Shown: positions 6,065 through 15,397 of the stretch, one piece after another
How positions within the stretch are numbered: the first letter of the stretch is position 1
Layout of the letters: each line of letters opens with the position of its first letter
Virus record (IMG/VR): IMGVR_UViG_3300032298_000394
Location: 1-32,976 of that record
Strand: one strand, 5' to 3'
DNA from: a virus
Length of the DNA stretch: 32,976 nt
The notes under the pieces: model-generated
Database searches by the model: none
The model's input: only the letters and a program-made list of their open reading frames with translations
Told to the model about the DNA's origin: nothing
Translations under genes and position numbers: made by a program

Positions 6065-8455
6065 ATGGCAAACCTTAACAATTTAGAATCACCTGCTCCG
6101 TTATCCACTACCAATACACAAATTATTGGTGCTGGATATACATTGCCATCTGGATTTAACAATTTAAGACAACCAGGTGAATTGAGTGTATTATATGCTC
6201 AAAATAGTGATGCAATTTATAACAAGTATAAACTAGAAACAAATAACAGTGGTTTATTAAGATTTGGTCCTAAACAACCATTTATTACAGTTAATCCTAA
6301 TAATGCACGAAAGGGTGTAAATGGATTAAAAAGATATGAAAGTAGAGCATTACCAGTTGGTTCCGCATTACAAGATGTAGTTAGAATATCAAAATTTAGT
6401 GTTAGTGGTAACGGTATAATTTTCTTGGGTAAACAATTAATACTACAAGGATTAAATTCATTTAATGAAACTAAGTTATATAATCCATTGATGCCTATTT
6501 TGGCATCAACAAGTATTGCTTCATTTGGTTTGATTACCCCTCCTACTAGACACATTGAACCAAATTTGGGTGGTGTTCTTGGTGCTTTAGGACTTGGTGC
6601 AGTATCAAATGCTTTGGGTTTAAATAAACCAACTCCACCTAAAGGAACTGTTGGTGCTGGTGCATTACCAATTAATGCTGGTGATGGTGGTAAAGGATTG
6701 ATACGTGGTTCAACTGCATCACAAGCAAATAAGAATTTTCAAAGTAAATGGCAAGAACCTTCCAACAACAAATTTAGTGTATCTGCTATTGGAAAATTTT
6801 TTAGAGCTAATACATTATTTGGTGCTTTTTCAGCGATTGAACAACCAAATGGTGAAAAATATAAAGTTGGTGAATCTACATATGGTATAATGGCATCATC
6901 AAAAAAGATATTTGAACAACCACCAGGAACATTAAAACATACTTTTGATAAAAAGGTTATACAAAAATGGTATGCTGGTACAAGTGATAATACGGCAAGA
7001 AAAGGTGATACCGATGAAACCACTGGTGTAAGAGGTAGATATTTCAGACAAGCCGATGGCACTTATTTATTAATTGGTAAAAGAGGTCCGTGGAATAGTT
7101 CAACGAGTTTTGGTGAATTTCCCAAATTATTTGGACAAGAAGTTGAGTTGACAGAAAAAGTAAATGCACACCAAATATATGGCAAAGTAGTAGGAAACAA
7201 TATTAGTCCAGATCAAGAATTTAAAAATTCTGAAATGTTGATTAACTTGGCATATTATGCTGATTCAAAACAAAAATATCCAACTAAATTTACAGATAAA
7301 GAATCTGATGCGGTTAAGAATATAGAAGATAATTTAAAACAAGTAATTGATAATATTAAAAGTGCTGGATATAAATTTGAAGGAGAAACTGATGACGATT
7401 TGATTAATCCGCAATTTTCGGATGCTACATTAAAAGGATATGATTATATCAATAAATTAACAAAAAATCCAGATGCACAAAAACAAAAAGTAAATCCGTT
7501 TAATTACAATAAAGGTGGTTATTTAACTAAATTTAAAGATGATAAAAGAAAACAATTATTGGATGATCCAAAAGGAAAAGGATTTTCTGGTGCGAAATAC
7601 AGTGACAAAATTAATGAGTTAACTGTTTTATCTGGAAATAATTTTGAAAAAGAATATTCAGAAGACAGTGATTTAATAAAATTTTATTTTCATGACCTTG
7701 TAAATGACAAATATATTCCTTTTAGAGCTACTGTTACTGGATTGAATGAAAACTTAAATGCAGACTGGACTGCAATTGAATATATTGGAAGAGCGGATAA
7801 ATTACAATCATACAAAGGATTTTCTAGAGGTTTAAGTTTTAAATTTAATGTTGTTGCTAACAGCATAAAAGAACTATTACCAATGTGGCAAAGAATTAAT
7901 TACTTAGTAGGATTAACCAAACCAGCTAATTATACTAGTGGAGATCAAAATAATCCTAGTAATATATATTCTAGATTTATTATACCGCCGTTAGTTAAAT
8001 TTACGATTGGTGATATATACAAAAATCAACCCGGAGTAATTAAAAGCATTGGCATGAATATACCAGATAATTGTGTATGGGAAACATTGAGTGAAGAATA
8101 TGCTCAAATTGACGGTAATAATTGGAATTATTTGAATGGTAAAATTCAATGGAATGACAGCAAAGGAAAATATGCACAATTTCCAAGAGAATGTGAATTG
8201 AATTTACAAATGGATTTATTGGAAAAAGAAAGACCAATTGTAGGTGGAAATAATTTCGGTAACGCTTGGAGAGCATTAGATAAGAACGGAGATTATATCA
8301 ATGGCATTGATTTAAATCAACAAGAAGGATTATCTGTATCAAAACCAAATTCATTTTCTGATAAAATAATGGTTCCCGATAAACCCAGACAAAATTTGGT
8401 ACCTGCCAGACCCAATCTTGTTCCACCAGTACCAAATCAAAGACCAAGACCATAA
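6065..8455 (+). CDS. Tail-tube cap/initiator or baseplate structural protein
   Basis: A 796-residue protein placed between tape measure and LysM genes, the slot of P2 gpU/Mu N or T4 gp48/gp54-type tube-initiating proteins. The most family-like part is residues about 560-720: a beta-rich segment (I-P-F-R-A-T-V-T-G-L), then S-Y-K-G-F-S-R-G-L-S-F-K-F and L-P-M-W-Q-R-I-N-Y-L, then P-P-L-V-K-F-T-I-G-D and a W-E pair. This rhythm is common in tube-end and baseplate proteins of large myoviruses. Residues 160-230 are Gly/Pro/Asn-rich, and the C-terminus is a Pro/Arg/Asn tail. No enzymatic motif was seen. It has a TATTTATA box, no Shine-Dalgarno and mostly AGA arginine codons. Role is inferred from synteny more than from sequence. 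Confidence 0.55.
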   Translation: MANLNNLESPAPLSTTNTQIIGAGYTLPSGFNNLRQPGELSVLYAQNSDAIYNKYKLETNNSGLLRFGPKQPFITVNPNNARKGVNGLKRYESRALPVGSALQDVVRISKFSVSGNGIIFLGKQLILQGLNSFNETKLYNPLMPILASTSIASFGLITPPTRHIEPNLGGVLGALGLGAVSNALGLNKPTPPKGTVGAGALPINAGDGGKGLIRGSTASQANKNFQSKWQEPSNNKFSVSAIGKFFRANTLFGAFSAIEQPNGEKYKVGESTYGIMASSKKIFEQPPGTLKHTFDKKVIQKWYAGTSDNTARKGDTDETTGVRGRYFRQADGTYLLIGKRGPWNSSTSFGEFPKLFGQEVELTEKVNAHQIYGKVVGNNISPDQEFKNSEMLINLAYYADSKQKYPTKFTDKESDAVKNIEDNLKQVIDNIKSAGYKFEGETDDDLINPQFSDATLKGYDYINKLTKNPDAQKQKVNPFNYNKGGYLTKFKDDKRKQLLDDPKGKGFSGAKYSDKINELTVLSGNNFEKEYSEDSDLIKFYFHDLVNDKYIPFRATVTGLNENLNADWTAIEYIGRADKLQSYKGFSRGLSFKFNVVANSIKELLPMWQRINYLVGLTKPANYTSGDQNNPSNIYSRFIIPPLVKFTIGDIYKNQPGVIKSIGMNIPDNCVWETLSEEYAQIDGNNWNYLNGKIQWNDSKGKYAQFPRECELNLQMDLLEKERPIVGGNNFGNAWRALDKNGDYINGIDLNQQEGLSVSKPNSFSDKIMVPDKPRQNLVPARPNLVPPVPNQRPRP

Positions 8456-8461
8456 TAATTT

Positions 8462-8758
8462 ATGAATAGATATACATTTGCACAACAAGATAAGAGATGG
8501 GATGGAAAACGGGTATATAAGTCATTATTATATCCTGTGATACCTGTTGCTTATAATGATTTATATGTTATAACAAATGAAGTATCTACTTTTGATGCTT
8601 TGGCTAATAAGTATTATAAAGATTCTACATTATGGTGGATATTGGCCCAATCTAATAATTTGGGTAATGGTAGATTGAGTGTGCCAGCAGGCATTCAATT
8701 ACGAATACCGCAAAATATTTATAATATTATAGGAGATTTTAAGTTATTAAATTCATAA
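8462..8758 (+). CDS. LysM-domain tail/baseplate protein (gp53 / P2 gpX type)
   Basis: A 98-residue protein. A short N-terminal strand region is followed by a LysM-like domain: D-L-Y-V-I-T (about 36-41), T-F-D-A-L-A-N-K-Y-Y-K-D-S-T-L-W-W-I-L-A (48-67), and V-P-A-G-I-Q-L-R-I-P (79-88). This is the signature of small tail proteins such as T4 gp53 and P2 gpX, in which a LysM fold helps join baseplate parts. In tails the domain is structural rather than peptidoglycan-degrading. It begins 6 bases after the preceding gene and ends 3 bases before the next, so the three are surely co-transcribed. No box or Shine-Dalgarno of its own was found. Confidence 0.82.
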   Translation: MNRYTFAQQDKRWDGKRVYKSLLYPVIPVAYNDLYVITNEVSTFDALANKYYKDSTLWWILAQSNNLGNGRLSVPAGIQLRIPQNIYNIIGDFKLLNS

Positions 8759-8761
8759 GTT

Positions 8762-11746
8762 ATGGCAAAAACACCAGACAATAGACCGTGGGCACCAAAT
8801 CCAATACCTGATTGGATTATCAAAGAATTTAGAAGAAGACAAAACGATATTGGATTTGAATATCCTGCTGCTGCAGGATCAGTAACTTGGGGAGATGATG
8901 GTAATTGGCAAAATTATAAAGGTCCATTGACTCCTTGGGTAAGAGTATTTTCAAACGGTACTGGTAAAGCAGATGGAAAAAGTAATTATCCTGAAAAAAG
9001 CGGATTCATTTTACAAGGTGGTTATGGATTTGATAAATCATATGGAACTACATTAAATGGTTCGACTCTTTCAAATAAAAATGTATTAGGATACGATGCT
9101 GAAGGCAATGAACATACATTGGATTTATTATCTGACGGCAATCTAGTATCATTTCCAAATTCATTATCAAATGATAAACGAACTGTACAAAAATTTTTAC
9201 CTGTTCCTGGCATTACATCTATTGATGCTGTAATACAAAAAGAAAGAATTAGAAAAATTACAATTAATTGGAAATGTTATGGATATGCTCAATTAGAATA
9301 TATGACACCATATTTTCTATCACCGAAGATTAGTGCGTTTGTTGAATTTGGGTGGAATCATTTTAATCCCGCATCATTATTGGATTTAAGGAATACAGGT
9401 AATAATCTAAAAAACTTAAAAGATTTATTTACAGTTAGTGGATCTGTTTTATATGATAAAAATATTAGAGAATCATATGGATTATATGATGTTACGATGG
9501 GCATTGTTAGTGGTTTTGATTTTTCAAGTCAAGATGGCATTACATTTGACTGTAAAACTGAAATACTATCTAAACATGCAAACTATTCTGGTGTATTAGT
9601 TAATGGTGCTACAAAAACAGAATCAGATGATAAACAAACAAATGTACAATCATCATTTGCTTCATATTTAGAAAAAAGAGTAACTAAGCTACCTTCTTGT
9701 ATTAAATTGGGTAAAAATTTTTTTGAAAAATTAGATATGGATGATGCTATTAGTGGATCATTTATTGTTAAAGATTTTTACATGGATGGTGATGTAAGAA
9801 AGGTAGAAGATAGATTTTTTGCTGGTAGAAAAAAAGAATATGGTGATATGGCTTTGATGAAAGGAAAATCAAAGTATGATTGGGATTCTTCCGATCAAAA
9901 AGACATATGGGTAACATTTGGATTTTTAGTTGAACTTGCTAATTTATTTTTTAAACACCCAATTGGTATAAACAAAAATGACCTTAAACCATTTGATCTT
10001 TATGAAATAGAAACAAGTGATGTAGTTATAGGAGCACATCCTAATTTAATTTCATGTGATGGTAATGTTTTATTAATACCAAATGAAAAAGCTCCTAAAT
10101 TTAATGCTGGAATTTATTATCCATCAGAAGATCCAGAAGACAACGATTATCAAAAACAATATAATTTTGGAAACAGTAATATTTTTTCATCAGGAATCCC
10201 AACACGGGTATTAAAATATGATACTTTGTCTCCATATGATAGAACCGTTGCAAAAATATTAAAAACAGGCATACAAGTTAGACAAAAATCAACTAATGCA
10301 TTTGGATTTGGATCTATAACTTTGTATGAAGGCGAAAGTAAACTTCTAGGATTAGCATCAAAAGTAGATACTGATGTTAGTGTTGGGACAGGAGGTGCGG
10401 TAATGAGAGATAATTTGGATGGTATAATTAATAGATTTAGATATAACAATTATGTAGGTACAGATTCATCTATATCCGATGCTATGGTTACAAAATTAGG
10501 CGGCTTGGCGATTAAAGCTAAAAAAAGAACTGAACAGAAACGTAGTAAATCATTTCCTAGATGGGATATTGAAGAACCTGTATCAGGAAAACCCGCAGGA
10601 TATTGGGGCAATTTAAATGATTTATATGTTAATGTAAAGACAATTATTGAATGTGCAAAATCAGCAGATACAGTTGAAAATTTTTATAATACATTACTTC
10701 AAAAAATTAATAATGCAGCAGGAAAGATTTGGGATTTGGCAGTAATTGAAGACGATAGTAAATTAAAAATCATTGATAAAAAATTTGTTCAATATAATGA
10801 TTCAATTAAAGTATTTCAATTTGATGTTGGAGCAACTAATAAATTTATTAAAAGCATTAGTTTTAATGCACAACTTTCTAATGTTGCAGCAAATCAAATT
10901 ATTGCATCATCTTCAACAAATACAAAAAATGTAAATGGAACTGTAACGGCAAATCAACCTTTACAATTTCCATATGGTGATCGATTTAATTTATTACCTG
11001 TTACTCCGGTTACGGGGTCACAAAGATCACGTTCGCAATTGGTGGATAATAACCAAGAATCAATCAAACAGTTACAAAAATCACCGCAAAGTTCTACAGA
11101 TACAAATGGTTCATATATAATGTCATTTAAATCATATGGTCCGTCTGTTGCTCTTCCGTCAAGAGCAGATGCTGCCGCTGCTAGAGGACCAAGAACTACA
11201 ACTCCTCTTAATCCAAACATTCCCGCACCACCTTCAAGAGCATCCGCAGCAGCAGCTATGGGACCAAGAACCACAACTCCTCTTAATCCAAACATTCCCG
11301 CACCACCTTCAAGAGCATCCGCAGCAGCAGCTATGGGACCAAGAACTACTTCTTCAAATCAATCTTCAGAAAAAGAATCTGGATGGAATATAGTAAATCT
11401 TGTATTGCCAAATGAAGCATTACTAATTGCAATAATGAATGATATGGATATGACAAATAATTCAAATGTTTATGGCGGACAACAACCAGGATTTAATGTA
11501 GAAATAACATTACAAGGTATATCTGGGTTAAGAACATTTCAATTATTTAGTTTAAAAAATTTACCAAGTCCATATTCTGAAAGAGAAATTATATGTCAAA
11601 TTGTAGATGTATCTCATAAAGTTGACGCTGGCAATTGGACTACTACTATTAAAGCGGGTATTCGTTCAATTAGAGGGAAAAAAATAAAAGTAACTACTGA
11701 TGGTATAAATGAAAATACAATTGACAATACGATAAAAATAATATGA
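8762..11746 (+). CDS. Large baseplate hub-like structural protein
   Basis: A 994-residue protein directly after the LysM gene, where Mu and P2 carry the hub protein (gp44/gpD, gp27-like). The N-terminal third is beta-rich, with I-T-I-N-W-K-C-Y-G-Y followed by M-T-P-Y-F-L-S-P-K and V-E-F-G-W (about 165-200). The 'F-x-x-P...V-E-x-G-W' segment recurs in baseplate proteins of large phages as I remember them. Residues about 799-862 are a Pro/Ala-rich linker of tandem 25-residue units, after which a compact C-terminal domain (about 875-980) resumes. No lysozyme or spike motif was seen. The stop overlaps the next gene's start (ATGA). Hub identity is inferred from order; 'virion structural protein' is the safe call. 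Confidence 0.55.
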   Translation: MAKTPDNRPWAPNPIPDWIIKEFRRRQNDIGFEYPAAAGSVTWGDDGNWQNYKGPLTPWVRVFSNGTGKADGKSNYPEKSGFILQGGYGFDKSYGTTLNGSTLSNKNVLGYDAEGNEHTLDLLSDGNLVSFPNSLSNDKRTVQKFLPVPGITSIDAVIQKERIRKITINWKCYGYAQLEYMTPYFLSPKISAFVEFGWNHFNPASLLDLRNTGNNLKNLKDLFTVSGSVLYDKNIRESYGLYDVTMGIVSGFDFSSQDGITFDCKTEILSKHANYSGVLVNGATKTESDDKQTNVQSSFASYLEKRVTKLPSCIKLGKNFFEKLDMDDAISGSFIVKDFYMDGDVRKVEDRFFAGRKKEYGDMALMKGKSKYDWDSSDQKDIWVTFGFLVELANLFFKHPIGINKNDLKPFDLYEIETSDVVIGAHPNLISCDGNVLLIPNEKAPKFNAGIYYPSEDPEDNDYQKQYNFGNSNIFSSGIPTRVLKYDTLSPYDRTVAKILKTGIQVRQKSTNAFGFGSITLYEGESKLLGLASKVDTDVSVGTGGAVMRDNLDGIINRFRYNNYVGTDSSISDAMVTKLGGLAIKAKKRTEQKRSKSFPRWDIEEPVSGKPAGYWGNLNDLYVNVKTIIECAKSADTVENFYNTLLQKINNAAGKIWDLAVIEDDSKLKIIDKKFVQYNDSIKVFQFDVGATNKFIKSISFNAQLSNVAANQIIASSSTNTKNVNGTVTANQPLQFPYGDRFNLLPVTPVTGSQRSRSQLVDNNQESIKQLQKSPQSSTDTNGSYIMSFKSYGPSVALPSRADAAAARGPRTTTPLNPNIPAPPSRASAAAAMGPRTTTPLNPNIPAPPSRASAAAAMGPRTTSSNQSSEKESGWNIVNLVLPNEALLIAIMNDMDMTNNSNVYGGQQPGFNVEITLQGISGLRTFQLFSLKNLPSPYSEREIICQIVDVSHKVDAGNWTTTIKAGIRSIRGKKIKVTTDGINENTIDNTIKII
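11156..11346 (+). repeat. 75-base in-frame tandem repeat in hub-like gene
   Basis: Units start at 11156, 11231 and 11306 (period 75 bases, 25 residues), the last one partial. They encode P-S-R-A-[DS]-A-A-A-A followed by G-P-R-T-T-T-P-L-N-P-N-I-P-A-P. The second and third units are nearly identical at base level, which points to recent duplication. The frame is kept, giving an extendable Pro/Ala linker. Confidence 0.9.
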
Positions 11747-12123
11747 TTATACCTGAACAATATATTAATATTGGTGGAGTTGATATGTCTGACGATATAT
11801 ATCCAAATTATTATAAACCATTACCTACATCAAAAGATTATTTAAAAGGTTATATTAATCGTTATTTTGTTCAAAAAATAAATGATTTAACAATAACTGA
11901 AGTAAATAAAAATAAATATAATGATATATACACAAATTATTTTAATAAATTAGTTATACAATGGATAATATCAGGTCCAAAAAATAATGTTTATAAAAAT
12001 AAAATATTGGATAGAAAAGGTGTACAAGAACAAAATATTGAAATATTGAATATAAGTGAAAATAAAATGACAGATATAAAAAATTATTTAAATAACCCCC
12101 TTGAATTTTGGGGCGGTAAATAA
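11743..12123 (+). CDS. Conserved-looking small protein of the tail module
   Basis: A 126-residue protein that I do not recognise as a named family. It is Asn/Lys/Tyr/Ile-rich, with Y-L-K-G-Y-I-N-R-Y-F-V-Q-K-I-N (about 34-48), W-I-I-S-G-P near the middle and N-P-L-E-F-W at the end. It has no signal peptide, membrane segment or enzyme motif. It starts inside the stop of the hub-like gene (ATGA overlap), so it is translationally coupled and late. A small baseplate or virion-assembly role is likely only from context. It is the last gene before the promoter of the DNA polymerase gene. Confidence 0.6.
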   Translation: MIIPEQYINIGGVDMSDDIYPNYYKPLPTSKDYLKGYINRYFVQKINDLTITEVNKNKYNDIYTNYFNKLVIQWIISGPKNNVYKNKILDRKGVQEQNIEILNISENKMTDIKNYLNNPLEFWGGK

Positions 12124-12152
12124 TTGACTTTGATTTGTTATAATGTTACATT
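12124..12152 (+). promoter_or_regulatory. Sigma70-like promoter of polymerase gene
   Basis: TTGACT (12124-12129), a 17-base spacer and TACATT (12147-12152). The predicted transcription start falls at or next to the ATG at 12159, implying a leaderless or nearly leaderless mRNA. A closer TATAAT (12140-12145) has the wrong spacing to the -35 box. Confidence 0.55.
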
Positions 12153-12158
12153 GTGTCA

Positions 12159-13511
12159 ATGGTGTGTCTGGACAAACAATCGTATTCTAACTTCTTAGAA
12201 TCGCATATTTCATCTGATTTTATTCTTGAATGTATACAATCAGATGAAAAAGTACATCCTTGTGTAGATGAATTGTGCATGGTTTTGATTCATATACTCA
12301 AATCCAAAACTACCTATGTCATCAATCTTACTCACCCAGATTGTAATGTTTTTATCAATAAAGAAACATTAATCAACGATTTTAATAAACTTAAGGGTAA
12401 GAAATGGGTATTTGACAAGAAAAAGTGTTTACATTTATTTTCTATCAATAATCTGTATGATATCAATATCATTTTCTTTATTAGTGACGGTAAAGTTGAC
12501 GATTATAGTGAATTTGATACAACTGCACATAATGTAATCAAAACCAGATTTCAAAAATATGGTGAATTGAATAAAGCAATTCCAATGGTAAAACATTTGG
12601 AAAAGTTTGAAAACATGTATGATGCGGTATTGATTAGACTTAAATCTGTCAAAATTGATGATAGTTTTCATAGTATCAATAGTACCATTACAGACAATCT
12701 TAAAATTCTTGAATACAACGGTTTGAAAGTTGATGTAGAATTGTTTAATAGGCACTTTGAAAACAAAACCAGCAAAGATAGGAATGGGTTTGTTTATACT
12801 CAATATAACCTATATACCGCAACAGGACGACCTAGTAATAGGTTTGGTAACATTAACTATAGTGCATTGAACAAAGAAAATGGATGTAGGTCATCGTTAA
12901 TTAGTAGATACGGTGATGAAGGTATGTTGTTTATGATTGATTATAGTGCCTACCACCCCCACATAGTTGCAAAGTTAATCAATTATAACTTACCGACAAA
13001 TGCTTATGAATATCTTGGTAAGTTGTATTATGGTAAAGAAACTTTGGCGGATGAAGAAATCAAAGCGTCAAAGAACCTTACTTTTCAATGTATGTATGGT
13101 AATATTCCAGTTGAACTATTAGAAATACCATATTTCAAAAAAATGAGTGATTATATTGCTCATAGATGGTTATTCTTTAGTGAACATGGTTATGTAGAAA
13201 CTCCCATTTATAAAAGAAGAATTACTAAAAATCATATAAATGACCCAAGTCCAAATAAACTGTTCAATTATATCTTACAAGCAAGTGAAACTGAATTTGG
13301 AATGCAATCATTGGTTAGAGTAAATGAATACTTGAATGATAAACAAACCAAAGCTATACTATATACTTATGATAGTGTTTTGTTTGATTGTCATACCAAT
13401 GATAAAAAAGAAACTTTGGTGGAATTGAAACGGTTAATGTCAAACAATCAATTACCAGTTAAATGTTACATTGGTAAGAATTATGATGAAATGATAATAA
13501 TTGATATTTAA
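12159..13511 (+). CDS. Short family A DNA polymerase without 3'-5' exonuclease domain
   Basis: A 450-residue protein with the family A polymerase motifs in order: T-A-T-G-R-P-S-N (about 219-227), motif A with D261 (D-Y-S-A-Y-H-P-H-I-V), motif B K305-N-L-T-F309-Q-C-M-Y-G, N-Y-I-L-Q-A-S-E-T-E, and motif C with D405. D261 and D405 are the two metal-binding carboxylates. Motif C reads Y-T-Y-D-S where Pol I has H-D-E, so the His and Glu are replaced. F309 matches the Taq Phe that discriminates against ddNTPs. The 210 residues before the palm show no exonuclease D-x-E motif, and the protein is far shorter than Klenow (about 600). I recall that Rhodothermus phage RM378 has polymerase and exonuclease as separate genes; none is visible here. 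An in-frame GTG at 12153 overlaps the promoter, so I chose the ATG. Confidence 0.85.
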   Translation: MVCLDKQSYSNFLESHISSDFILECIQSDEKVHPCVDELCMVLIHILKSKTTYVINLTHPDCNVFINKETLINDFNKLKGKKWVFDKKKCLHLFSINNLYDINIIFFISDGKVDDYSEFDTTAHNVIKTRFQKYGELNKAIPMVKHLEKFENMYDAVLIRLKSVKIDDSFHSINSTITDNLKILEYNGLKVDVELFNRHFENKTSKDRNGFVYTQYNLYTATGRPSNRFGNINYSALNKENGCRSSLISRYGDEGMLFMIDYSAYHPHIVAKLINYNLPTNAYEYLGKLYYGKETLADEEIKASKNLTFQCMYGNIPVELLEIPYFKKMSDYIAHRWLFFSEHGYVETPIYKRRITKNHINDPSPNKLFNYILQASETEFGMQSLVRVNEYLNDKQTKAILYTYDSVLFDCHTNDKKETLVELKRLMSNNQLPVKCYIGKNYDEMIIIDI

Positions 13512-13523
13512 AAACTTTGATTT

Positions 13524-13553
13524 TCGTGTATATAGTAATATTTATATATACGA
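13524..13553 (+). promoter_or_regulatory. TATTTATA box inside an 11-bp hairpin ending at the start codon
   Basis: TCGTGTATATA (13524-13534) pairs with TATATATACGA (13543-13553) through 11 pairs including one G-U, with an 8-base loop; a further T13523-A13554 pair reaches into the ATG. TATTTATA at 13539-13546 spans loop and 3' arm. A late transcript starting at the box would lack the 5' arm. Confidence 0.55.
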
Positions 13554-15395
13554 ATGAATACAGATGCAGAAATAAAATTAAAAGACTTACAAAGTAAGTT
13601 AGAACAAGTTGAAACTGTTATGCCATTGCCATTCAGTCAACAGATGAGAGAAAGTTTTCCGTTATATAAGATATTTGGTGAACAAGGAGATTATCATCCA
13701 AAAGAAAAAAGTTTACTAATAAAATGGTTAAAATTATCCGCTGACATTGAAACGCTTTTAAAAAGCATACAACAACTAAATGATGATTCTGTAATTAACG
13801 CAGTAGATAAAAATAAATTATATCAAAATTATGCTGATATTAAGTCTAGAATTGAATTGGCATCTGGTACATCTGTAACATTGGCAAATATTACTTCTGC
13901 AAAACCAACTGGTTTTATTCATCAAGACATCAAGAAGTTCTACAATATTTTTAATAACAGTGGTTATGCTAGCAAAGATAAGAAAAAAGAAAATACTGCG
14001 GATGTAGTATTATTATATAATTGTAGTATTGCTGAAGTACAAACTGCTTTAAAAGATAGAAAAGTATCTGGTTTAGAAGATAGTTTGTGTGAAATTACTG
14101 GTACAGGAAAGAAATTTGCAATGGTTTCTTTAAAAGCTGGTGGTGACAGTTATCGTACCGGAAGAGCGAAAGGTGTTTTTGATACACTCGGAAACAAATT
14201 AAGTTTTTCAGGTACACCTGCTGAAAAAGAAAAATACTATCAATGGTTACAGACACAACAACCCGATGGAAAACCAATTGAAAAAGATCCACGCAGTGTA
14301 TTTCCTGGTGGTGCATCTGTTTTTCAACAAAATGAAAGTATAAATCCAATATTTGAAGAAATTTATATTGGTAAAACACTACTAACTGAAATTGAATTTA
14401 TATCGTCTTTAAAGTCTTCACTCAATAGAATATCATCAAAAATAGGAGATTTATCTACCGAATTGATAAAAGGATGGAGTGATTTTACACAAAAAATTAA
14501 AAACACAATTGTAAAGATTTTTGGTAATATTGAACAAAAATGTCAAGAAGACATGAATTATGCTAGAAATCAATATTCCACCATGTTTAATAGCTGGGAT
14601 GTTATTGAAAAAGAAATTGGTGTTTTATCCGAAGCAAGGGAAGCGGACGAATTATTGGTAAAGATGACTGATTCATTAAAGAAGAATGTTGCTATATTTA
14701 TTCAACAAATCAATAGAATTCAACCAGATTCATTATTTAGTGCCATAAATGAAAAGGTAAGATTGATTGATAATAAGAATTTGTTTATGGTACAATTTAC
14801 TGGTACTACACCTGAAGATGTAAAACAAGTTAAGAATGCTTCTATAAAAGTCTATAACGATTATTTTAACGAATCTACTAAAGGTAATGTTCCGTTGAAT
14901 AAAGGTGCTTTTAGACCGATGAACATCTTTAATTCTAACGTATCGGCTATTGCATTTTATGAAAGATTCATTGAACGATTTATGAATGTTGGCAATGAAG
15001 CTCAAATTAAGAAAGATTTTATTCAATTTGCAAGTCAAATATCAGCAGAAGCAATTTTCGGAAACAATGACAGTCTTCCACTTGTAATATTTAATGGTAA
15101 GACAATTAACAGAATGGGAACAAAATCTGAATTTTCTAGTGGTAAAAAGTTAATTGATGCAAATGAAAATAAGAATTTTAGATTAAGTAAGTTTGAAGTT
15201 AGTAAAAATAAGGCCGGAACATATTTCGTTGTATATTTATATATTATCTTTGATATACGAGAAGAAGAAGAAAATGGAAAAGTAGAAGTAAAACCATTTT
15301 ATTCGGCAATTGAATTAAGAAATGAAAGAGGAAGTAAGTTTTCTTTCAAGACGGAAATTCACCGTTCCAATTTAAGTGAAGAAGATGTATTTTAA
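13554..15395 (+). CDS. Large late-class protein of unknown function
   Basis: A 613-residue protein I do not recognise. The N-terminal 120 residues are helical. At about 143-200 there is A-D-V-V-L-L-Y, then K-K-F-A-M-V-S-L-K-A-G-G, spaced somewhat like a PD-(D/E)xK nuclease core, but the acidic residue before the Lys is Ser, so I do not call a nuclease. Residues 290-420 are amphipathic helices, probably coiled coil, and 480-600 are mixed alpha/beta. No transmembrane segment or signal peptide. It carries a TATTTATA box, ends 2 bases before the next gene and uses the AGA-rich codons of structural genes. Together these suggest a late, possibly virion or packaging protein. The downstream gene appears to be its partner. 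Confidence 0.6.
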   Translation: MNTDAEIKLKDLQSKLEQVETVMPLPFSQQMRESFPLYKIFGEQGDYHPKEKSLLIKWLKLSADIETLLKSIQQLNDDSVINAVDKNKLYQNYADIKSRIELASGTSVTLANITSAKPTGFIHQDIKKFYNIFNNSGYASKDKKKENTADVVLLYNCSIAEVQTALKDRKVSGLEDSLCEITGTGKKFAMVSLKAGGDSYRTGRAKGVFDTLGNKLSFSGTPAEKEKYYQWLQTQQPDGKPIEKDPRSVFPGGASVFQQNESINPIFEEIYIGKTLLTEIEFISSLKSSLNRISSKIGDLSTELIKGWSDFTQKIKNTIVKIFGNIEQKCQEDMNYARNQYSTMFNSWDVIEKEIGVLSEAREADELLVKMTDSLKKNVAIFIQQINRIQPDSLFSAINEKVRLIDNKNLFMVQFTGTTPEDVKQVKNASIKVYNDYFNESTKGNVPLNKGAFRPMNIFNSNVSAIAFYERFIERFMNVGNEAQIKKDFIQFASQISAEAIFGNNDSLPLVIFNGKTINRMGTKSEFSSGKKLIDANENKNFRLSKFEVSKNKAGTYFVVYLYIIFDIREEEENGKVEVKPFYSAIELRNERGSKFSFKTEIHRSNLSEEDVF

Positions 15396-15397
15396 TT

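Noticed and set aside
12098-12118. CCCC...GGGG inverted repeat at the end of the 126-residue protein gene
   Set aside because: Four-bp stem inside coding sequence with no T-run after it.
13980-14160. PD-(D/E)xK nuclease-like spacing (A-D-V-V ... S-L-K) in the 613-residue protein
   Set aside because: The acidic residue before the catalytic Lys is Ser, and no other nuclease feature supports it.
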